Below, piece after piece: positions 1-11,979 of a stretch of DNA of 64,000 nucleotides. How positions within the stretch are numbered: the first letter of the stretch is position 1; every line of letters begins with the position of its first letter. Below the pieces are notes generated by a model. It searched no databases, was not told the DNA's origin, and was given only the letters and a program-made list of their open reading frames with translations. Both the position numbers and the translations under genes were made by a program. The stretch covers positions 55,156,196 to 55,220,195 of the forward strand of contig OX123196.2 of the NCBI GenBank assembly GCA_944739405.2, given 5' to 3'. The stretch comes from Euclidia mi (taxonomy: Eukaryota; Arthropoda; Insecta; Lepidoptera; Erebidae).

Positions 1-1375
1 GCTAAGTTTGGACATGCACTGGTTATGTGTTGTATAGTTTCGGAGGCGCGATGACATTTCCTACATTTATCATTTTGAACGGTAGAATCCTTAACAATAT
101 ATTTTTTGTAGTTTTTCGTGTTAATGACCTGATCTTGTATGGCAATCATGAAGCCCTCAGTCTCTGGAAATAATGACCCTAATTTTAACCATTTATTTGA
201 GGCGTCTATGTCTACATGTGGCTGTTCTAAATCATGCAAATGTCTTCCATGTAGTTCTTTCGAGCGCCATTTATTATTCTTGTCTATGATATGATTAAGT
301 GGGGTTTTATAAATTATGTTCCTGTTGGATAAGTTTAGCGGAGTACAACTTTTGTCGAGATCTACTATGGCTGAGTGAATACTGCTAGTCATGATTTTAC
401 TATAGAAAAAATCTCGTAGGTTTTGAATTTGACATTCCCATAATATATTTAAATCTATAAGTCCTCTTCCTCCCTTTTCTCTCTTTACGGAAATTCTTTC
501 AATGGCTGACTTGGGGTGTAGGTAGTTGTGTTGTGTTAAAGTGGTCCTGATTTTAATTTCTAAGTTACGGATGTCTGTACGTGTCCATTTAACTACACCA
601 AATGAAAATGTTAATATGGGTATTGCAAAGGTGTTAAGGGCTTTGAAAAGATTTTTCGAGTAAAGTTGTTTTCTGCATATTAATTTCAATCGGTTTGTGA
701 ACTCAGTGCATAGATCTTTTTTTATTTTACTGTGGTCGATGGTGTTGGACTGGTGAATACCTAGGTATTTATAAGTATCTGTAGGTCCCATAGATTCAAA
801 TGTATTAGGTTCGTCTGCATTATAATTAATGTTATGAACTATCTTACCTCTGTGAATGTGTAGTGTGCGGCATTTATCTAGGCCAAATGACATGCTTATA
901 TCTCTACTGTACTGCGCGGTTAGTTCTATTAGAGACTGTAAGCATTTTTCAGACTTAGCAAATAATTTTATGTCATCCATATACATGAGATGAGTTATGG
1001 TTGTATCTGAATTTAATTTATAACCATATGCTGTATTGTTAAGTAGGTGAGATAATGGGTTCAATGCAAGGCAAAACCATAGTGGGCTGAGAGAATCTCC
1101 TTGAAAAATACCATTCCTGATGTGAATTTCATCTGTGGTGACAGTATCCGTACCGTTATTAAGGTATAGTGTCGTTCGCCACTCAGACATAGCATTTTTC
1201 AAGAAAGTTATGATGGTAGGGTTAATTTTATATACTTGTAAGATTCTGAGTAACCAGGAATGGGGGACGCTATCGAAAGCTTTCTTGTAATCTATATATG
1301 ATATACTTAAGTTTCTCTTTTGCGTATGAGCACATTTTAATATGGTAGAGTCTATAATGAGCTGTTCTTTACATC

Positions 1376-1378
<3 letters not shown>
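1..1378 (-). CDS. Dong/R4-type LINE polyprotein, 5'-truncated copy A (runs off left edge)
   Basis: This is the C-terminal half of a non-LTR retrotransposon polyprotein (reverse transcriptase plus restriction-like endonuclease). Reading the minus strand from about 1376 down to base 1, I see no stop codon. The frame passes an RT motif with YKKAFDSVPHSW, FQGDSLSP, the catalytic YMDD box, and at the left edge a CRKCH...H...C zinc motif that precedes the endonuclease in this family. It matches copy B (1548-5422) throughout but lacks B's frameshift: here the codons after AFDSV read straight on. The copy is 5'-truncated inside the RT domain and abuts a TAA microsatellite. Its 3' end and endonuclease active site lie outside the window. 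Assignment to the R4/Dong clade is from motif order and TAA targeting. Confidence 0.85.

Positions 1379-1407
<29 letters not shown>
1379..1407. repeat. (TAA)n microsatellite, target of Dong insertion
   Basis: About ten ATT units (TAA on the minus strand) separate the truncated end of Dong copy A from the 3' end of copy B. Dong-type elements are known for inserting into TAA repeats, so this is probably the remnant of the shared target. Confidence 0.9.
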
Positions 1408-1408
1408 C

Positions 1409-4400
1409 GGTTTTCTTTTTTTTTCTCAGCTCTTGGCTGGTATTAACTACATTTACGGGTAGACACCAAGTAAATGCAGTGTGTGTGTGTGTGTTACGTT
1501 ATGGATGTGGCTTGAGGTGTTTCGTTTTCGTCTAGAGACATGAATTTTCAGACTATTCTGCATGTGTTTAATATGGCAGCTTTCTGCAGGCTTATGTAAA
1601 GGCTTTCTTTGAGACCTATTAACTTAAGGCTATGATGAAGATGCTTAGGGATGACACCTGTTGTGGAGATGACTATAGGTACAACATAAACTTTACTCTG
1701 ACGCCAGATTCTCGTTACTTCTTCTTGTAGTTCAGAATATTTGCTTATTTTTTCGGAAATGGTTTTTTGTAGATTGTGTGTATTGGGAACAGCAATGTCT
1801 ATAAGATACGTAGTTTTATTATATTTATCAAGTAAAGTTATATCTGGTCTATTGAAATGGATTGTTCTGTCTGTTAAGATGGCGCGGTCGAAGTAAAGTT
1901 TATGAGTGCTATTTTCGAGAATCGTTTCAGGTGTGTACTTATAATATGGTGTATTAATGTCTTCGATAAGGTTATGTTTATGTGCTAAATTTTGATGAAT
2001 GATATTTGCTAGTTGATTATGTCGGTGTGTATAATCTGTCTGTGTGAGGGTAATACAAGCTCCGGTTATGTGTTGGATGGTTTCAGGTTGAGTATGGCAC
2101 TTCCGACACTTGTCGTTCTCAATAGTAGGGTCCTTAATAATAAATTTCCTATAGTTTTTGGTGTTTATGATTTGGTCTTGTATGGCTATTAAAAATCCTT
2201 CTGTTTCTGGGAATAAGTAACCGATTTTCAACCATTTATTTGATGCTACTGAGTCTATGTGTATCTTCTCTAAATCATGTGGGTGACGTCCATGAAGTGT
2301 CTTCTTTTTCCAATTTTCTATTTTCTTTGTGTGTACATCATCATTGCTGACAGTTTGAGTATTAGTTGGATCGTGTAGATTGAGTGGGGTATAATTAAGA
2401 TCGTTTTGAACTACAGCTTTGTGAATGTTGCTTGAGTGTGCCTTTGCGAGAAAAAATGTTTTTAGGCTATGTACTTGTTTCTGCCAAAGGTGGTGAATAT
2501 CGATGAAACCTCTGCCTCCATTCTGTCGTTTTATGGTTAATCTCTCTATTGCAGATTTTGGATGCAAATGATTGTGTTTTGTTAAAGTGGTTCGAGTCTT
2601 TCGTTCTATTTGTTCTAAGTCTGTTTTACTCCACTTTATTACTCCAAATGAGTAAGTCAGTATAGGGACGGCGTAAGTGTTAAGAGCTTTAATAAGGTGT
2701 TTTCCGGTAAGATGTGTTTTACAGATGGCGTTTGTTCTAATATTATATTCTGTAGTAAGTATTTTTTTTATTGTGGTATGGTCTAAACCTTTTAGTTGTT
2801 TATAGCCTAAATATTTGTAAAGGTCAGTAGGTTCCATCGCTGTAATGGCATTAGTATCATCAATTGCATAGTCACCGGATCGAATCTTGCCTCTTATTAT
2901 GTGTAGTGTCTTACATTTATCTAATCCAAACTCCATATTAATATCTTGACTAAATTTTGATGTGTTTTCTAAGAGCCTTTTCATGTCTTTTTCAGATTTT
3001 GCGTATAATTTAATATCGTCCAAGTATATGAGATGGGAAATCACTGTTTCTTCTGTACTATGTTTAAGACTGTATCCAACTCGGCAACGATGCAATAAAT
3101 GTGATAGTGGATTCAGGGCAAGGCAGAACCATAGGGGACTCAAGGAATCACCTTGAAAGATGCCTGTCTTAATCGAAATTTCGCGAGTTTTAATTATTGT
3201 ATTGTGACCATTTAATCGTAATGTTGTCTTCCACTGAGGCATAATACTGCGCATAAAATTTGTTATATTTGTATTTATTTTATATATTTGCAAAATTTTT
3301 AATAACCAAGAATGGGTATACTGTCAAACGCTTTTTTATAATCTATATATGTACAATGTAAGTTCCTGTTTTTTGCTGTGGCATGTTTGTGAATAATAGA
3401 ATCTATAATAAGTTGTTCCTTGCATCCCATATGACCCTGTCTGCATCCCTTTTGCTCTTCTGCTATTATGTGGTTAAGTTCAAGGTGTGTTTTTATTTTA
3501 TGAGCTATTGTTGATGTTAGGATTTTATAAATTGTAGGCAAACATGTAATAGGCCTATACTGAGACGGTTGTGGTGAGTTCTTGCCTTTCGGTAGCATAT
3601 AAGTTACACCAGTAGTCACGAAATCAGGTAATTTCTGTTTGTCTAATATTATGAGAGTTAAATTTTTGGCAATGGATTTGTGTAATGATGTTAGCTTTTT
3701 GTACCAGTAATTATGAATTTTATCTATTCCAGGTGATTTCCAGTTATGTAATTTAGCTGTGATTGAACTTATGTCAGTTTCTGTGATTTCATCAAATTCC
3801 ATTTCATCTATTGTATTCCATCTATATTCTTCTTCAATGATCCAATCTGCTCTATTGTTATGGTGTACCTGCTTTTCCCAAATTCCAGCCCAAAATTCTT
3901 CAAGTTGTGACTTTGACGGTAATATTGTATTATTTGTTGTTGATTCATCAGCTTGTGGACTACTTAATTTCCGATAGAACATTTTCTCGTTTGAAGCAAA
4001 TAAAATATTGTTATTACGTCGTTGTTGAGCTTTCGTGTATCGCTTACGTCTATGTACTTTTAATGCTAGTTTTTGTTTTAGAGTGTCTAAATATTCTTCA
4101 GGTTTTTTATTGTAATTTTCGTGTCTAGTGTGAATATTGCTTACTTTAAATATTTGTTGCACTCTTTTAACTACCTTTCTCGATCTGTTGTTATTAATAT
4201 ATTGCGTGAGTCTTCCACAGTCAGCTCTAAGTTTATCAATGTCCTTTTCCAGTCTTAATTGCCATGCAGGTTTTTTTTGGTCCTTCGGTTTGACATTTCT
4301 AGAAAAATCTGTAATTTTGTATTTAAGCTCTTCAGATATGACTAACGCTGTACAATATATTAAGGTGTGTAAGTCTATTAATTCTGTGTCTTCTGATATA

Positions 4401-5490
4401 AACTGATTTAATATACTATTATTGAATAAGTTAGTTAACACGGTGAGTTTATGACTATATCTTAATTTTGGTAGTTTTGGTCGAAGGCATGGATCCATTC
4501 CAGAATACTTCGTTAGTGCTGTTCTAAACTGATCACATATGTTTTGATTGCTCGTTTCGGAAATGGTGTTTCGGTCTACCAGTGTTTCTATGTCGTTTTC
4601 TAGTGTTAACGTAAATGTTTCAGTCTGGGTTGATGTATGAGATGTCAGTGTGTAATGTAGTAACTGGTGTGAGATTGACTGAGAGCCGTATGTTAATTGA
4701 GAATGAGTTTGTGATTCTGGCTGCTGAGCGTTACAAGTAACGGTGTCATCGTCTGTATTATTATCTATATTCTGTTGTTATTGTACCCTAACTTCTTCTT
4801 TCAACTGTTTTAAGGTGCTTTCTGTCAATAATTTGTTTCTTATTATTGTCCTTCTCTGGTCGGATACTCGTTGTTCGGAAACTTTAACTTCGGGATAGCG
4901 ATTTGTAAAGAGGTCGTGGAGTTGTTTTCTATATGTAGTCATATCTGTTTCTAATTTGGTGATGAAGTAGTAGGTTCGCATGATAAAAATATTTACATCT
5001 TTGCTCCATGTCATGCGTTTCCTAGGTTTCCCAGCCTTAGTGGACGCAGGTAAGAAAGCATTAGCCTCCTGCGCAACAGCTAAGGTTGGTGTAGGTGTTC
5101 CGCGCGAATTATTATCCACGGAAGACACCGGAGATGGTATGTATGAGATTGTAGATGGGCTATAGGGTTCCATTACTGAGACTGATGAGTTGAAACTAGT
5201 GTTATTGTGTGTGTTGTGGTTGGCTGTAATATCTTCGGGTGACCCGGAGGGAGCCCGCCTAATCAACTCCTCTCCGCTGACGGTTCGTAAGCTGAGACAC
5301 CCAGCGTCAGCTCCAGGTGTGCCCCGGCGATTGCCCCCGGGAAGCGATCCTAAACGATTACTTCTTAATCTCACCTCCATAACTATGGGTTCCCAGAGCC
5401 ATGTTAGCCGCGCCAGTAACATAAAATCGCGTGTCCGCCCCCCACGTGAGTCAGATGGTCGACTCGGACGTATGGTTGGATTATAGGGGG
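1409..5490 (-). mobile_element. Near full-length Dong/R4-type non-LTR retrotransposon (copy B)
   Basis: About 4.1 kb, minus strand. The 5' end is at about 5490, where the sequence passes abruptly into a TAA microsatellite (5491-5516). The 3' end is at about 1409, next to a second TAA block. A single long reading frame (1548-5422) is preceded by a short 5' leader and followed by a roughly 140-bp 3' region with a (TG)n run near 1480. TAA repeats at both ends fit the known target preference of Dong. Exact ends are uncertain by a few bases because the target is repetitive. Confidence 0.85.
1548..5422 (-). pseudogene. Dong/R4 polyprotein with one nonsense codon and one frameshift
   Basis: One frame would run from about 5422 to 1548 but is broken twice. 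A TAA at 4778-4780 interrupts the N-terminal region, after which the same frame continues through 4498 and on. A one-base deletion in a C run near 3312 shifts the frame in the RT domain (YKKAFDSIP then garble); copy A shows the unbroken version. Visible parts in order: a basic Myb-like N-terminal segment (KRMTWSKD..., about 4920-5010), RT motifs (KSPGIDK, YRPITCLPTIYK, FQGDSLSP, catalytic YLDD in place of the usual YADD/YMDD), CRKCH...H...C zinc motif near 2100, and the restriction-like endonuclease core RPDITLLD...YLIDIAVP near 1800-1860. Apart from the two lesions it appears intact, suggesting recent loss of activity. Confidence 0.88.
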
Positions 5491-5516
5491 ATTATTATTA
5501 ATTATTATTATTATTT
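5491..5516. repeat. (TAA)n microsatellite at 5' junction of Dong copy B
   Basis: Imperfect ATT/TAA repeats directly abut the 5' end of copy B. With the block at 1379-1407 it brackets the element. From 5517 to 5764 I see nothing recognisable. Confidence 0.8.
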
Positions 5517-5773
5517 ATGTAGCCAAAAACCATTCCATAACCTCTAAACCCACAACACAACGTAAAAGCAAATATCCAGCACGTCCGTTTATTAATTAAT
5601 CTCGTAGTTTTCACAAGGTTTTAGGTCTGTTTTAATAGGCTGCGGTATAGGTCCTAAAGTGAACTAATTACAAAGTCACGTGCTCGCAAAAGTTTAACCA
5701 ATTTGTGGCTGGGCACTTTGTAATCCACCCTTGGGTGCCGTGGGATACGTTCTGGTTTTTGCTACAATTTGTA

Positions 5774-6612
5774 GTGTGCGTTCGCGCAGCGGAATGTTGT
5801 TGAATTTAAAGATTTTAATTATGCAGATATTTAGTGTATGACGTCGTATAATTGTGTATGGTAAAAAAAAAATTTGTGCACGCAGCCATTGTGGAGAAAT
5901 TCACCAAAAACTGATTCCGCTGGGCGAACGTTGTCCTGGCGGAACTTTTTTTAATCCATTGATTTTAGAAGAAAAGAGATGTGTCCAAAAATTAGTGTGT
6001 ATTTGTGTGTAATTGTGTATGTATGAATAAAATTAGTGCATGCATAAACTTCGGAGAAATTCAAGTTTCCGCTACGCGAACGTTTGGCCATTAGCTAGTT
6101 TTCATATAAAGCGCTTACATAGAGAGCTGTAGATTTTTACATACGTTGTTTTGAATTTGTTTATATTTGTTTAAAAAACAGATTTAGAAAAAATCGAAGG
6201 GCTTAAAAGATAAAAATATAAACGTAAAATACGCTTATTAGGTCTTAGTTCTTAAAGTATGCACTTTGGGGTCTAGATTTTCACGTTCATACAAACCTTG
6301 TAAGTGTCTGCAACATGTTGCCAAGTATCAATGATGTTCCGTTAGTAATTAAAGAGTTATAGGACAATTTACCATGAATAGATCACTGTTTACAAAGCAG
6401 TCAAATATCACGACGTTCTAAAGGAATTGCATGGTAAAATGTATGCCAATAATTAGTGTATTCATTCAACTATTCACATGCAAAATTTCATGTCATTAAA
6501 TTCAGTAATTAAAGAAAAACAATTATAATACTGACGAAGCATCGAAAACCTACATAACCCGACAAAGTTCGGATAGCTACAAAAAAGCGGCCGTGCTATA
6601 TATTTAGGTAAC
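5774..6612 (+). repeat. Left arm of foldback element
   Basis: Inverted partner of 7590-8420. The match can be followed from the terminus to the GCGGCCGTGC block near 6590. The inner end is blurred by mismatches. Confidence 0.85.
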
Positions 6613-7589
6613 ATCCCAAAATTTACAGTATAATACCGGTATTGAATTGGTATAGGTGATAACACAATTGTTGTTTCGATATAATTTATAGGTCATTTAC
6701 TTTTGTACACCTACTTTTTTAAATGTATTTGACTATGACAGAAAGTAGGTAGGTACTATTTACGTAATTAGGTACTTTACTGCATGCGCTTGAGACTTGA
6801 GATATATTATTTAAGACAAATAAAATTTATGATTCTATTGAAGATATTACGGATCAGGATTCTAACTATAGACCCCTTAAGGAAATTAAATAATTACCAC
6901 ATGTAAGTACTACTGTTTAGGTAAATATTTATCATATTGTAGCTTATTACACTATTTAACCAATGCACTAGGCATGCACGAGCGTTCCCCTTTGCAACTT
7001 TAGTGGATCAAACAATCTAATAACTTAAAAAAAAACTATTTCTTGAATCGAGATCTTAATTGATGTATACCGTTGTACTGATAGTGACTTATGTATGTGA
7101 GCGTGTTCCCCCGCACCCCACCAAAATATGCAGAATTATTTTGTTCGAAGCGGTACGCTAGTCCTTTGGTTAAATAGTCTAAGTATTGTAGTTATGAATT
7201 GATCAAAAATATTCTAGTATGAAAAAATAGACAACGCGCAACGAGCGATAGGCGGCTTCCTGCTTGAAACGGTACTTCTATCCTTGAAGAAAAGAGAGGG
7301 CAATATGTTTATTAAACCTATTTTAGTTAGAACACATTTAAGTCCATTGCTGTCGTTGCAAGCGTTTGTTAACGTTATTATAATTACTTACATAATTAAG
7401 TATTATATAAGTATTATACGGATATTTAAATAGAGAAGTACTTGTTAATTGAAGATTTATTTTATCGTAGATAGTGGCGTTATTATTAAAAAAATATTTT
7501 TCATTCAAGTAATGCAATTGTTTTATTTTATCCTAACGCTTGTATACGCAACTGTACCATATTAATAAATACTATATTGGAAGGTTAAG

Positions 7590-8420
7590 AACGTTTCTTA
7601 GATATATGGCACGGCCGCTTTTTTGTAGCCATCCGAACTTGGTCGGGTTATGTAGGTTTTCGATGCTTCGTCAGTATTATAATTGTTTTTCTTTAATTAC
7701 TGAATTTAATGACATGAAATTTTGCATGTGAATAGTTGAATGAATACACTAATTATTGGCATACATTTTACCATGCAATTCCTTTAGAACGTCGTGATAT
7801 TTGACTGCTTTGTAAACAGTGATCTATTCATGGTAAATTGTCCTATAACTCTTTAATTACTAACGGAACATCATTGATACTTGGCAACATGTTGCAGACA
7901 CTTACAAGGTTTGTATAAACGTGAAAATCTAGACCCCAAAGTGCATACTTTAAGAACTAAGACCTAATAAGCGTATTTTACGTTTATATTTTTATCTTTT
8001 AAGCCCTTATATTTTTTCTAAATCTGTTTTTTAAACAAATATAAACAAATTCAAAACAACGTACGTAAAAATCTACAGCTCTCTATGTAAGCGCTTTATA
8101 TGAAAACTAGCTAATGGCCAAACGTTCGCGTAGCGGAAACTTGAATTTCTCCGAAGTTTATGCATGCACTAATTTTATTCATACATACACAATTACACAC
8201 TAATTTTTGGACACATCTCTTTTCTTCTAAAGTCAATGGATTAAAAAAAGTTCCGCCAGGACAACGTTCGCCCAGCGGAATCAGTTTTTGGTGAATTTCT
8301 CCACAATGGCTGCGTGCACAAATTTTTTTTTACCATACACAATTATACGACGTCATACACTAAATATCTGCATAATTAAAATCTTTAAATTCAACAACAT
8401 TCCGCTGCGCGAACGCACAC
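7590..8420 (-). repeat. Right arm of foldback element
   Basis: Inverted partner of 5774-6612. Mismatches are scattered single bases, so the arms have diverged little. Short ORFs predicted in both arms share a tail only because the arms are copies. Confidence 0.85.
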
Positions 8421-8429
8421 CAATTTGTA

Positions 8430-9687
8430 TCTGAATTCTGTGTCAGCTGGCTGCAAGAAACTGACTGAGAAATGGTGGGATGTGACTTTTTGTGCTAATA
8501 AAAAGAAATATAATAGTAGGTGCTACTAAATCTACAGTTTGTAGCAAGTATACGTAGTTTTATACCTACACCTTTATTTCTTTTGAAGCGTGGTGGAAAC
8601 CACAATAAACTTTACGGTGAGGCTCTCCTTTAAGAAGCGTCGGGACTACTCACTAAAACCACCAACGCGGCGTTCATCTATTATACACGGCAAAGCATTA
8701 TATCCGCGATCCCGGCCGGCCCCGTTCCATTTGCTGACTGACCTGCTTATTTTATTTGCACCCGCTAATTTGCGACAGGTTATTTCCATTACTTCATAAT
8801 CTTTATTAAATGCGAGCGATTTGTACGTTCATATATGAAATTTATTTGCAGGATGACTTTTTTAACACGCTTTTATTAGGTCGACCTGTATGTAACTAAC
8901 TATGTAATGGAATCTAAGATAACTAATTTAACCATCTTCCAAGGGTCGTAGCGTAATGGAAATTGGCAGCTGTATGTAGTTCGATAAAATATACAATAAT
9001 ATGGTACTGTCGAACTGATTTTAAAATCGTATCATAGCTGTTTTGGATTTTTTGGAAAAGTCTTGTAATGAACTTTGACCACGATTAGGTTTCAAGGTCT
9101 GATGATGAAGTCGGAAGATAGGCACTGGCATTCCATGATCGAATCGATATTCGTAGTTCTAGTTCTGTTCATAAGAAAGTCTTTCCTGTTCCAGCACCCC
9201 ACGCTTTTGCAATCAGATATTATAATTAAAAGCACATAGTTTACACTTCAGCCCAGAAATAGAGATAACTTGAACGATCCATCATTTATTTTTTGTTTTT
9301 CCATGCATTTATAAAAGCGTGTTTTTCTAGTGTTTTTTAAGCTATTATTTTATTTTCCTAATAAAATAATCACGAAATGTTTTGAGATTTCTGGGCGTCG
9401 TCTTGCAAAACGATAAGAGTAGTTTACCCAATCTAGAAATTAAAATCTACAAATTATTTTATCACACTACACAGAAACCAATATTGTTTAAATTGGTTTC
9501 CAGTAATCGCTGGTACATCATCATATACCATTGTCTTTAATGTCATCATGTTGATTTACTATACAATATTAAAAAGGATGCATGGTTTCACTTCGTTAGA
9601 TTCAGACATTATATTCAGTATAGGTAATAAACTGTGTACATCGATTTAGGTTTATCTAATCAGTTGCAAGTTTTCCGTGTGGTGACG
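8430..9687. other. Unannotated spacer
   Basis: No supported gene or repeat. A 69-codon frame at 8590-8799 has no recognisable domain and I do not call it. Confidence 0.5.
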
Positions 9688-9907
9688 GATTAAGAATACG
9701 GAATGTCACCACCCCATATCATCCCATGGGTGTCGTAAGAGCCGACAGAGGGAGCATATTATGCAGAGAACAGCACTGTAAGAGAAGGAAAACTTGATAC
9801 AAACCCTATACCAACCCGTTTGGCCAGCGTGGTATAGTAGGCCAATTCCTCCTTTCAAAGGAGAGGCCTAGTCCAGTAGTGGACTGTTAAAGGCTGATGA
9901 TGATGAA
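9688..9907 (+). repeat. SINE-like repeat with (GAT)n tail, copy 1 of 3
   Basis: The block runs from GTGGTGACGGATTAAGAATACG to the tail GGCTGATGATGATGA. The same block occurs inverted at 24129-24357 and 33200-33413. The GAT-rich end resembles tails of RTE-mobilised repeats in insects; no tRNA-like promoter is evident. Confidence 0.75.
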
Positions 9908-10162
9908 TCAGTTGCAATATGCGTATGTACATACGTACCAATTTACTTCATACTGATTACTCTTAATAGTGAACGTGAGATAATACCTATAGATATTATC
10001 TTAATATATAAAATCCTTGCGTTACTGACTGACTGACAGACACGCTACAGCCGAAACTATTGGACGCAGGAAGCTTAAATTTGGCATGTATGTTCCTTGG
10101 GGACTGTAGGGATGCACTAAGAAGGGATTTCCCGAAATGCCCACGGAATCCGCCAAAACGGG

Positions 10163-10361
10163 AGATATGAACCGTATACCGGCGAAGGAGTTTTTAAAAA
10201 TAAAACTCTCGGACTACTGTCCAGCTTAGAGGTTGAAACAGAACTGACTTTATTTTAAAACGAAAGTACAAGGTTTGGTCGGGCGTAATCTAAACAATTC
10301 TAATAAAAGTGTAAGGTGATGCTCAATGAGTGATGACGGTGGTGTTTACACCAACGTAACT
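10163..10361 (-). repeat. 3' LTR of errantivirus-like element
   Basis: 199 bp, differing from 14481-14679 by one A/G site near 10325. Contains AATAAA on the minus strand near 10250, a likely polyadenylation signal. The env frame ends inside it at 10346. Confidence 0.92.
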
Positions 10362-11876
10362 CCTCCCCCCTTAAGTGAGAAGCACGCCGAAGACTGCTGG
10401 TCCTGTGGCAAGGGCTCTTGTGGTTGGAGCTGCTTGGCTTCGGTCGTTGCTGGTCTTCCCCTTCGGTGAAGACATCGGTGGGTGATGAAGCCTATGGCGG
10501 CTAGTGTCATGATCGCATACAGGCATATGGTGGGCCAACTGGGTTTAGTAGCGATGATGACTGTTTCTTCCTTTTCTTGTAAATTTTTAGTCTTTTCTAC
10601 TAGTTTGTCTAGTTCGTTGAGCTGAACATTTTCTATTTGTAGATTCAATTGTGAGTGCTTATTCGTTGTGCTGTACTGTGTTCTAGGCAGGGGAACGCTT
10701 TCTCTGTTGATGAGGAATTTCTTGTGTGTACGTAGGGTTCTTCTTTCTATGCCAATGGTGCATTGGTTATTGATTGATATCAGGACGACGCCGCTGTATC
10801 TTTGGTAGTGTACTTCTTCTCCACAGGTTGTCTTAATTACTTCTTCTTGTTTCAGGATGGCGATCCAGCTGTTTTCTTTAATTTGGTGTATAATATTCTC
10901 ATTGAATTCTACTGTGGCGTAAGTGCAGTTGTATGGTTTCTTGTGTTGTAGTAATTGTGCAACGCAGTCTTGTGATGCGATGAGTTCTTGTAGTTCCAGG
11001 TGACGGCAGATGACGGTTTCGTCGGTGATGGAGGCGCATGGCTCGCGAGGATACGCAAACATGTTGCTGCCCAAGATCAGGTAAGGATTTTTAGGTATTA
11101 GGATAGAATTGTTTGCATTCGGGATCGGGTATAAATGGAGTAAACTATAAGGATGATTAGTTACTAAGGGGATCTCTAACACAAAGTTAATCGATTCATT
11201 TGTACTGTATGCTTTGACTACAATAGATTTTTCTATTATATGTATATTTTTCATTGTTGGTGCATAAGGTAACTGCAAATCTTTGAAGCTCATATCCTTT
11301 TGGATGCTCGCTAACTCCGCAATAAGATAGCTAGGTTCGACTATACTAGGATGTAGTCGTGCTAGGTGACTGAATGTTATGGCATTCTCTAAGTTAACTA
11401 ATCTATCATATACTTGTTGTAAGCATGTTTCAATTTGATTATATATTTGCATGGTATATACTTTATTTTCTATTTCCTGATTTTCTTCTACTAATTTTCC
11501 GATCGCTTTAGTTAACTCTTTCTGATTTTTAGTAATACTTTCTAATTTACTATGATACTCATTAATGAAATCGGACATTATTCCTAAGGTTTCGCTTTGC
11601 TTATTTACTGTTAATTTCCTTATTTCCTGAACTTGGTTTTCTAAGCTAATTGCATCTTCCTGGTCTAGGTTGCCAGTGATAGCTTTTATTACGGATCCTA
11701 GTCCATTAATTAAAAGAGGTTTTATTTTAAATCTAGGTATATATGTATGTCTTCCTAAACTGAGTTCAGTAGATCCTCAATATACTAACTTAGTTTCTAT
11801 CTTATCTATAAGGTATTCTAATTGGTTTCTAGTAACCAAACTATATAATTGGATATATTCTTATGAAATAACTTAA
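10346..11876 (-). pseudogene. env: Errantivirus envelope (F-like fusion) protein remnant
   Basis: Envelope glycoprotein of the insect errantivirus / baculovirus F type. A continuous 410-codon frame (10346-11578) extends upstream in the same frame to a TGA at 11777-11779; coding-like sequence of the same frame continues beyond the stop to about 11876. Visible parts: a fusion-peptide-like GLGSVIKAITGNLD near 11660-11705, a heptad-rich stretch after it, paired cysteines in the ectodomain, one hydrophobic membrane span (ICLYAIMTLAAIGF, near 10490) and a short basic tail. The furin-type cleavage motif expected just before the fusion peptide is not evident, and most of the surface subunit upstream is missing. 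Probably not functional. Confidence 0.85.
10362..10374 (-). promoter_or_regulatory. Polypurine tract
   Basis: On the minus strand AAGGGGGGAGG directly precedes the 3' LTR, the position where plus-strand DNA synthesis is primed. Confidence 0.8.
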
Positions 11877-11979
11877 ATGTATAATAATATCTGCTTACAT
11901 CTATGTATATATCGCATATTCTACTAACGTTATAGGATATAACTTAATGGAATCTTATTTAATAATCTAAATCTGATAT

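Larger units (their letters stand above)
5774..8420. mobile_element. Foldback DNA transposon with ~830-bp arms and 9-bp target duplication (MuDR/FB-like)
   Basis: The two ends are exact inverted copies starting GTGTGCGTTCGCGCAGCGG, flanked by the direct duplication CAATTTGTA (5765-5773 and 8421-8429). The arms run about 5774-6612 and 7590-8420 and are nearly identical; the centre (about 6613-7589) is unique and has no ORF of note. Inside each arm the motif TTCCGCT..GCGAACG recurs three times (first copy inverted) within two diverged units of about 150 bp. Long arms with internal repeats and a 9-bp duplication are typical of Foldback elements of the MuDR group; that assignment is inference. 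No transposase is present, so it is non-autonomous. Confidence 0.85.

Noticed and set aside
5190..5486. 98-codon ORF with a hydrophobic start on the plus strand
   Set aside because: Antisense to the Dong polyprotein N-terminus; opened by the coding constraint of the other strand.
8590..8799. 69-codon ORF
   Set aside because: No domain, no context, length compatible with chance.
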